Position numbers and translations under genes: made by a program
Origin: Bacilli bacterium
GTDB taxonomy: Bacteria; Bacillota_I; Bacilli_A; RF39; UBA660
Length of the DNA: 10,680 nucleotides
Assembly: GCA_022793555.1 (NCBI GenBank)
Contig: JAAWDB010000139.1
Location: 1 to 10,680, forward strand
Direction of reading: 5' to 3'
Part shown: positions 6,523 to 10,680 of the stretch, one piece after another
Layout: each line of letters opens with the position of its first letter
Position numbering within the stretch: the first letter of the stretch is position 1
Notes under the pieces: generated by a model
The model's input: only the letters and a program-made list of their open reading frames with translations
What the model was told of the DNA's origin: nothing
Database searches by the model: none

Positions 6523-7806
6523 ATGTTAGATATTAAATTTGTAAGAGAAAATCCAGAAATTGTTAAAGAAAATATTAGGAAAAAGTTTCAAGATGAGAAG
6601 ATACCTTTTGTGGATGAAGTTATCACTAATGATCAAAAAAGACGAGAAACGCAAGTTAAAATTGATGAATCTCGAAAAAAAAGAAATGACTTATCTAGTC
6701 AAATTGGCGTACTAATGCGAGACGGGAAAAAGGAAGAAGCAGAAAAAGTTAAAAGTCAAGTGAATGAGATTAATGAAGAATTAATTCATTTGGAAGAATT
6801 AGAGGAAGAACTAGCAAGTCAAATTAAGGAAAAAATGATGATTATTCCTAATATTATGGATGATAGTGTTCCAATTGGAAAAGATGACTCCGAAAATGTA
6901 GAAATTGAAAAATTTGGAGAACCTTTTGTTCCTGATTTTGAGATACCGTATCATGCAGAAATTTGTGAAGCTTTGAATGGGCTTGATAAGGATTCTGCAG
7001 GTAGAACGAGCGGTAATGGCTTTTATTATTTAATGGGAGATATTGCAAGACTTCATTCAGCGATGTTATCTTATGCTAGAGATTTTATGATTGATAAAGG
7101 TTTTACTTATTGTGTTCCACCTTTTATGATTCGCAGCGATGTTGTAAATGGGGTTATGTCTTTTTCAGAAATGGAAAATATGATGTATAAAATTGAAAAT
7201 GAAGATTTGTATTTGATTGGAACTTCCGAACATTCTATGATTGGTAAGTTTAAAGGTCAAATCGTTAAAGAAGAGGAACTACCCATTACTTTAACTTCTT
7301 ATTCTCCATGTTTTCGAAAAGAAGTTGGTGCACATGGTATCGAAGAAAGAGGTTTATACCGAGTACATCAATTTGAAAAACAAGAGATGGTAGTTTTATG
7401 TAAACCTGAAGAGGCAATGGACTGGTATAATAAAATGTGGCAGTTTACAGTGGAATTTTTTAGAAATTTAGATGTTCCAGTTAGAACACTTGAATGTTGT
7501 TCTGGAGATCTTGCTGATCTTAAAGTTAAATCATGTGATGTAGAGGCATGGAGTCCAAGACAACAAAAATATTTTGAAGTTGGTTCTTGTTCCACTTTGG
7601 GGGATGCTCAAGCTAGAAGATTAGGAATAAAAGCTAAAGGAGAAAATGGTAATTATTTGGTTTCAACATTAAATAACACAGTTTTAGCAACACCACGTGG
7701 ATTAATTGCAGTAATTGAGAACAATTATCAAAAGGATGGTTCAATACTCATTCCGAAAGCGTTGCAACCATATATGGGTGGTAAAGAAAAAATTGAATTA
7801 AATTAA
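6523..7806 (+). CDS. serS: Seryl-tRNA synthetase, somewhat divergent core
   Basis: Class II synthetase that charges tRNA-Ser (and tRNA-Sec where present). At 427 aa it has normal length. The start at 6523 follows GAAGGA and the typical N-terminus MLDIKFVRENPE. Residues about 28-105 form the charged coiled-coil arm that binds the long variable arm of tRNA-Ser. Motif 2 is FRKEVGAHG (R265) with the following RGLYRVHQFEKQEM; motif 3 is the TPRGLIAVIENN stretch (R392). Two stretches depart from the usual bacterial pattern. GDLADLKVKSCDVEAWSP (from about residue 328) stands where most bacterial SerRS have GDLGF-AAKTYDIEVWMP. NNTVLATPRG replaces the usual NGSGLAVGRT. The arginines of motifs 2 and 3 remain, so it is likely active and, given the Ser T-box, a genuine SerRS rather than a SerRS-like amino-acid ligase. 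Confidence 0.93.
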   Translation: MLDIKFVRENPEIVKENIRKKFQDEKIPFVDEVITNDQKRRETQVKIDESRKKRNDLSSQIGVLMRDGKKEEAEKVKSQVNEINEELIHLEELEEELASQIKEKMMIIPNIMDDSVPIGKDDSENVEIEKFGEPFVPDFEIPYHAEICEALNGLDKDSAGRTSGNGFYYLMGDIARLHSAMLSYARDFMIDKGFTYCVPPFMIRSDVVNGVMSFSEMENMMYKIENEDLYLIGTSEHSMIGKFKGQIVKEEELPITLTSYSPCFRKEVGAHGIEERGLYRVHQFEKQEMVVLCKPEEAMDWYNKMWQFTVEFFRNLDVPVRTLECCSGDLADLKVKSCDVEAWSPRQQKYFEVGSCSTLGDAQARRLGIKAKGENGNYLVSTLNNTVLATPRGLIAVIENNYQKDGSILIPKALQPYMGGKEKIELN

Positions 7807-7827
7807 AAATACAAGTAATTGTAATGT

Positions 7828-7855
7828 AAGAAGAGTCAAACAACTCTTTTTTTTT
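7828..7855 (+). terminator. Rho-independent terminator of serS
   Basis: AAGAGT (7831-7836) pairs with ACTCTT (7843-7848) around the loop CAAACA, extendable by A-T and G-T pairs, then a T run to 7855. It lies about 22 bases after the serS stop. Confidence 0.8.
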
Positions 7856-7996
7856 ATGCAAAAATATATTTTATTTGATATTGTTGTTCGTAATTTTTTT
7901 GAAATGAAGTGAAAATTAAAAACATTATTTATTGTGATTAAGGTATGATATATATAAGTATTTGATATGGAATACAAAAGGAAAGGAATTTAATAT

Positions 7997-8417
7997 ATGA
8001 ATTTAGGCAAAATCGAAAAATTTATAGATAAACAAAAAAGTAAGTTTTATATGTTCTATTGATAGTGATGGTTTTCCTAATGTTAAAGCAATGCTAAAAC
8101 CTAGAAAAAGAAATGGTCTTAAAGAATTTTATTTTTCGACTAATACATCATCAATGAGAGTACAACAATATAAAAATAATCCTAAAGCAAGTCTGTATTT
8201 TTATCATAAAGGATTAATAAAATATGTTGGTGTAATGTTAAAAGGAAAAATGGAGGTATTAACTAATCAAGAAATAAAGGATATGATATGGAGAAAAGGT
8301 GACACAATATTTTATAAAAAAGGGGTTACCGATCCAAATTATTGTGTATTAAAGTTTACTTCTATAAGTGGTAGATATTATTGTGATTTAAAAACAGAAG
8401 AATTTATTATCAAGTAA
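7997..8417 (+). pseudogene. PNPOx-like (general stress protein 26 type) gene, frameshifted
   Basis: A small flavin-binding split-barrel protein related to pyridoxamine 5'-phosphate oxidases. ATG 7997, nine bases after AAAGGA, opens MNLGKIEKFIDKQK but reaches TGA at 8060-8062. The family sequence continues in the next frame. Dropping one A from the six-A run at 8034-8039 gives DKQKVSFICSIDSDGFPN and then an uninterrupted domain to TAA 8415-8417, a product of about 139 aa, the usual size. Family landmarks are IDSDGFPNVKAMLKPRKR, FYFSTNTSS, NPKASLYF and KKGVTDPNYCVLKFT. The intact downstream frame has an ATG at 8091, but it lacks a ribosome site and would miss the first beta strands. So the gene is either a recent pseudogene, a slippage-variable gene, or an assembly error. 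Upstream a TATGAT (7944-7949) could be the -10; no clear -35. It probably shares a transcript with the 8446 gene. Confidence 0.85.
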
Positions 8418-8445
8418 TAAAAATAATAATTTAGGAGTTGATGTA

Positions 8446-8751
8446 ATGGCAAAATATACTTTTGAAGAAATAAAGAATTTATTGTTAAAAAGTATAAATG
8501 AAAACCGTATTGAAGCAGAGTTAAAGTTAATATTTGAAGATAAAAGTTATGAATATATGATTATTATTTATGATGATCATTGTTCTTTTCAAAGATGTGG
8601 TTCACTTGAAGAACAAAGTAGAGAATATAGCTTTAAGACATTAGATCTATTATATAAAGCTAAGTTAGTTGATGATATAGTTTTAGAAAGAGATTGGAAT
8701 AAAATAAAAAAATTTGATTGCATGGATTTTGAAATGTTAGGTTATTGGTAA
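8446..8751 (+). CDS. Unrecognised 101-aa acidic protein
   Basis: I do not recognise this family. ATG 8446 follows AGGAG by eight bases, and the frame is clean to TAA at 8751. The protein looks like a small alpha/beta domain: a helical start (YTFEEIKNLLLKSINE), a beta stretch (EAELKLIFEDKSYEYMIIIYDD), a CSFQRCG turn with two Cys (not a CxxC), a helix (FKTLDLLYKAKL), and an aromatic C-terminus CMDFEMLGYW. There is no membrane segment or signal peptide. It starts 28 bases after the PNPOx-like gene with no terminator between, so the two are probably co-transcribed, but this says little about function. No strong terminator follows before the copper operon promoter. Confidence 0.75.
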   Translation: MAKYTFEEIKNLLLKSINENRIEAELKLIFEDKSYEYMIIIYDDHCSFQRCGSLEEQSREYSFKTLDLLYKAKLVDDIVLERDWNKIKKFDCMDFEMLGYW

Positions 8752-8806
8752 GATTAACAAATTTTGCTTTGAGGAAATATGGCTTTTTTAGAAAATTGTT
8801 TTTTTG

Positions 8807-8835
8807 TTTACAAAATACCTATTGGGGTATATTAT
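8807..8835 (+). promoter_or_regulatory. Copper-operon promoter with embedded CsoR operator
   Basis: TTTACA (8807-8812), exactly 17 bases, then TATTAT (8830-8835). Between the boxes sits ATACCTATTGGGGTAT (8815-8830), an imperfect inverted repeat with ATACC/GGTAT arms and a G-rich half, like the known CsoR sites of csoR and copZA operons. Apo-CsoR bound there would cover the promoter; Cu(I) binding releases it. The operon would thus be self-regulated by its first gene. Confidence 0.82.
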
Positions 8836-8851
8836 ATAGAAGGAGGTTGAT

Positions 8852-9151
8852 ATGAAAAAAAATGGTATAAGTCATAAAAAAACAATTCGAAGTGAAGAAG
8901 AAAAGAAAAATTTAAATAATAGATTAAATCGCATTGAAGGTCAGATCAAAGGAATAAAAAAGATGGTTTTAGAAGATGTTTATTGTAATGATTTGTTAAT
9001 TCAATTATCGGCAGTCGAAAACTCGATTAAAAGTGTGTCTAACTATGTATTAGAAAAACATTTATATACGTGTGTAGCTAGAGATTTCGAAAATGGTAAG
9101 TTAGAAAAAATTGATGAAGTGATCAGTTTGTTTAAGAAGTTTAATAAATAG
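8852..9151 (+). CDS. csoR: CsoR-family copper-sensing repressor
   Basis: An all-helical tetrameric repressor of the CsoR/RcnR family (DUF156), 99 aa. The ATG at 8852 follows AAGGAGG by five bases. The signature LNRIEGQIKGIKKMV is at residues 25-39. The Cu(I) ligand set is C45, H70 and C74 (HxxxC), matching the Cys-His-Cys pattern of copper-type CsoR rather than the nickel/cobalt RcnR or formaldehyde FrmR pattern. The Tyr before the first Cys (Y44) is also kept. It leads an operon with copZ and copA and has a probable operator in its own promoter, so it should repress in low copper and derepress when Cu(I) rises. The basic N-terminal tail, MKKNGISHKK, is a variable part of the family. Confidence 0.93.
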   Translation: MKKNGISHKKTIRSEEEKKNLNNRLNRIEGQIKGIKKMVLEDVYCNDLLIQLSAVENSIKSVSNYVLEKHLYTCVARDFENGKLEKIDEVISLFKKFNK

Positions 9152-9169
9152 ATAGAAAGGAAATTTTTT

Positions 9170-9382
9170 ATGAAAGAAGTATTTTTTTATGTGGAAGGAA
9201 TGCATTGCGAAAGTTGTGAAAATAGAATTCAAAATCGTATTAAGGAATTGAATGAGGTAGAAAGTGTTGTGGCTAATCATAATGATGGAACAGTTAAAGT
9301 TACTTTAAATAAAAATATTGAGCAAAAAATAATACTAGATATCCTAGATGATATGGGATTTTTAGTAAAGGAAAAACAATGA
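9170..9382 (+). CDS. copZ: Copper chaperone CopZ (HMA domain)
   Basis: A single 70-residue heavy-metal-associated domain that carries Cu(I) in the cytoplasm and hands it to the exporter or to CsoR. The metal motif is GMHCESC (residues 10-16, Cys 13 and 16), followed by helix 1 and the beta-alpha-beta-beta-alpha-beta pattern ending in DDMGFLVKEK. Gly-Phe near the C-terminus takes the place where CopZ proteins often have Gly-Tyr. The gene starts 18 bases after csoR with GAAAGGAAA as ribosome site, and its TGA stop overlaps the copA start codon (ATGA), so translation of the two is probably coupled. Confidence 0.93.
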   Translation: MKEVFFYVEGMHCESCENRIQNRIKELNEVESVVANHNDGTVKVTLNKNIEQKIILDILDDMGFLVKEKQ

Positions 9383-10680
9383 AAAAGATCATTTTGGCCA
9401 TTGATGGAATGACTTGTAGCGCTTGTTCGAATGGACTTGAAAAATATTTGAATAAACAACATGGTATAACTAGTGCCAGTGTTAATTTAGTTATGGCAAA
9501 TGCTACTATTATGTATGATGAGAAGATTTTGGGTTTATCTAAAATTGAGGAATTTGTAAAAAAAGCAGGGTTTAAAAGTCTCGGCGAGTTTAAAGAAATT
9601 AAATTTGAAGAAAAAAGAAAAAAACAGTATTATGTTTTTATTTGTTCAACTGTATTGGTGATTTTTTTAATGTATATATCTATGGGGAAAATGATTCATT
9701 TACCATCCATTCCAATAATTGATATGAATAAGAATCCTAATAATTACGCATACTCTTTATTTCTTTTGGCAATCATTTTTATTATATATGGTTTTGATCT
9801 TTTGAAAAATGGATATAAAAATCTCATACATAAAACACCAAATATGGATACGTTAGTGGGAATTGGCGTTTTAAGTAGTTTTATTTATAGTACATATCAT
9901 ATGATTTTATTGTTTAATGGAAATATTCATTCTATTCATAATCTTTATTTTGAAGCTTCTGCAATGGTTATATATTTTGTGAAATTAGGAAGATATTTGG
10001 ATGGAATCAGTAAAGATAAAACGAAAGAAGCCATTCAAAAATTGGTAGAAATAACTCCAGATAAAGCGGTTATTAAAGTGAATGGAAAAGAAAAAGAAGT
10101 AACCATTGATGAAGTTTGTAAAGGAGATATTGTTATATCAAAGCCAGGGGAGAAAATATCAGTAGACGGGACAATTGTTTTCGGTAATGCCCATTTTGAT
10201 GAATCATTTATTACAGGAGAAAGTAAACCAGTAGGTAAAAAAGATGGTGATAAGGTTATTGCGGGTAGTATTAATTATGATGGATACGTTGAATATAAAG
10301 CAGAAAAAATAGGAAAAGATTCAACCATATCTGAAGTTGTTCGATTAGTTTTTGAAGCTAGTAATACCAAAGCACCAATTGCTAAAATTGCCGATAAAGT
10401 ATCTGGATATTTTGTCCCATTCGTTCTTATCATTGCAGTAATTTCGTTTATTGTTTATTTGGTTTTAGGATATGATGTAGGAACTAGTTTGATCACCTTT
10501 GTAACGATTTTAGTGGTTGCTTGTCCTTGTAGTTTAGGTCTTGCTACGCCACTTGCTATTGTGGTAGCAGAAGGATTATGTGCAAGTCATGGGATTTTGA
10601 TTAAAAAAAGCGAAATCCTTGAGAATGCAGAGAAAGTAAATACCATTGTTTTTGATAAAACAGGAACCTTAACTTATGGA
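9379..10680 (+). CDS. copA: Copper-exporting P1B-type ATPase CopA (3' part outside window)
   Basis: A membrane pump that exports Cu(I) using ATP. The ATG at 9379 overlaps the copZ stop (ATGA), with AAGGA at 9367-9371. The frame is open for 434 codons to the window end; family members have about 700-800, so only the N-terminal half is here. In order: one HMA domain with GMTCSAC (10-16), four hydrophobic helices (about 84-102, 124-142, 157-178, 190-208), the actuator domain with TGES (279-282), a further helix pair (about 350-395) holding the metal-transport motif CPC (382-384), and the phosphorylation site DKTGT (D426). The CPC motif assigns it to the Cu(I)/Ag(I) class P1B-1. A single N-terminal HMA domain is a common arrangement. 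Third gene of the CsoR-controlled operon. Confidence 0.93.
   Translation, partial: MKKIILAIDGMTCSACSNGLEKYLNKQHGITSASVNLVMANATIMYDEKILGLSKIEEFVKKAGFKSLGEFKEIKFEEKRKKQYYVFICSTVLVIFLMYISMGKMIHLPSIPIIDMNKNPNNYAYSLFLLAIIFIIYGFDLLKNGYKNLIHKTPNMDTLVGIGVLSSFIYSTYHMILLFNGNIHSIHNLYFEASAMVIYFVKLGRYLDGISKDKTKEAIQKLVEITPDKAVIKVNGKEKEVTIDEVCKGDIVISKPGEKISVDGTIVFGNAHFDESFITGESKPVGKKDGDKVIAGSINYDGYVEYKAEKIGKDSTISEVVRLVFEASNTKAPIAKIADKVSGYFVPFVLIIAVISFIVYLVLGYDVGTSLITFVTILVVACPCSLGLATPLAIVVAEGLCASHGILIKKSEILENAEKVNTIVFDKTGTLTYG

Noticed and set aside
8034..8040. A AAA AAG heptamer as a programmed -1 frameshift site in the PNPOx-like gene.
   Set aside because: The heptamer is out of phase with the reading frame, and a +1 (not -1) shift is needed to enter the conserved downstream frame.
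8060..8062. TGA read as Trp (mycoplasma code) rescuing the PNPOx-like gene.
   Set aside because: A TAG follows immediately in that frame, and copZ and the metallophosphoesterase use TGA as a true stop.
8758..8805. CAAATTTT ... AAAATTG plus seven T as a terminator after the 101-aa gene.
   Set aside because: The stem is almost only A-T, has a bulge and a loop of about 26 bases; too weak to call.

Overview
The window is AT-rich chromosomal DNA from a low-GC Gram-positive (Bacillota) bacterium. The signs are strong AGGAGG-type ribosome sites, sigma-A-like promoters, a CIRCE heat-shock operator, two T-box leaders and a CsoR-type copper operon. TGA is a stop (metallophosphoesterase and copZ end with it) and Trp is TGG, so this is not a TGA=Trp mollicute. 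Yet ClpB has lost its N-domain and ThrRS has lost its TGS domain, two reductions known from mycoplasmas. That suggests (inference) a lineage near the Mollicutes/Erysipelotrichia/RF39-like side of the Bacillota. Nothing resembles a phage, transposon, CRISPR array or defence island.

Layout. At 1-20 (minus) a gene appears to start and run off the left edge. At 131-904 (minus) is an unrecognised 257-aa protein with a charged, coiled-coil-like N-terminus, followed by two candidate terminators. Divergent from it is clpB (1040-3157), with a textbook promoter overlapped by CIRCE. A metallophosphoesterase (3329-4180) follows. Then come two aminoacyl-tRNA synthetase genes, thrS (4497-6245) and serS (6523-7806), each with its own promoter and T-box leader. 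The triplets at the aligned specifier position are ACU (Thr) and UCU (Ser). A pyridoxamine-5'-phosphate-oxidase-like gene broken by a single-base frameshift (7997-8417) and an unrecognised 101-aa gene (8446-8751) form a small unit. The right end is a copper-efflux operon: csoR, copZ and copA, the last cut by the window edge at codon 434.

How the genes work together. Three self-contained regulatory circuits are visible: HrcA/CIRCE control of a disaggregase, uncharged-tRNA control of two synthetases, and Cu(I)-CsoR control of a copper chaperone and exporter. No clearly undescribed multi-gene system is evident. The items most worth a second look are the frameshifted PNPOx gene, the pair of T-boxes, the atypical SerRS core, the TGS-less ThrRS, and the orphan proteins at 131-904 and 8446-8751.
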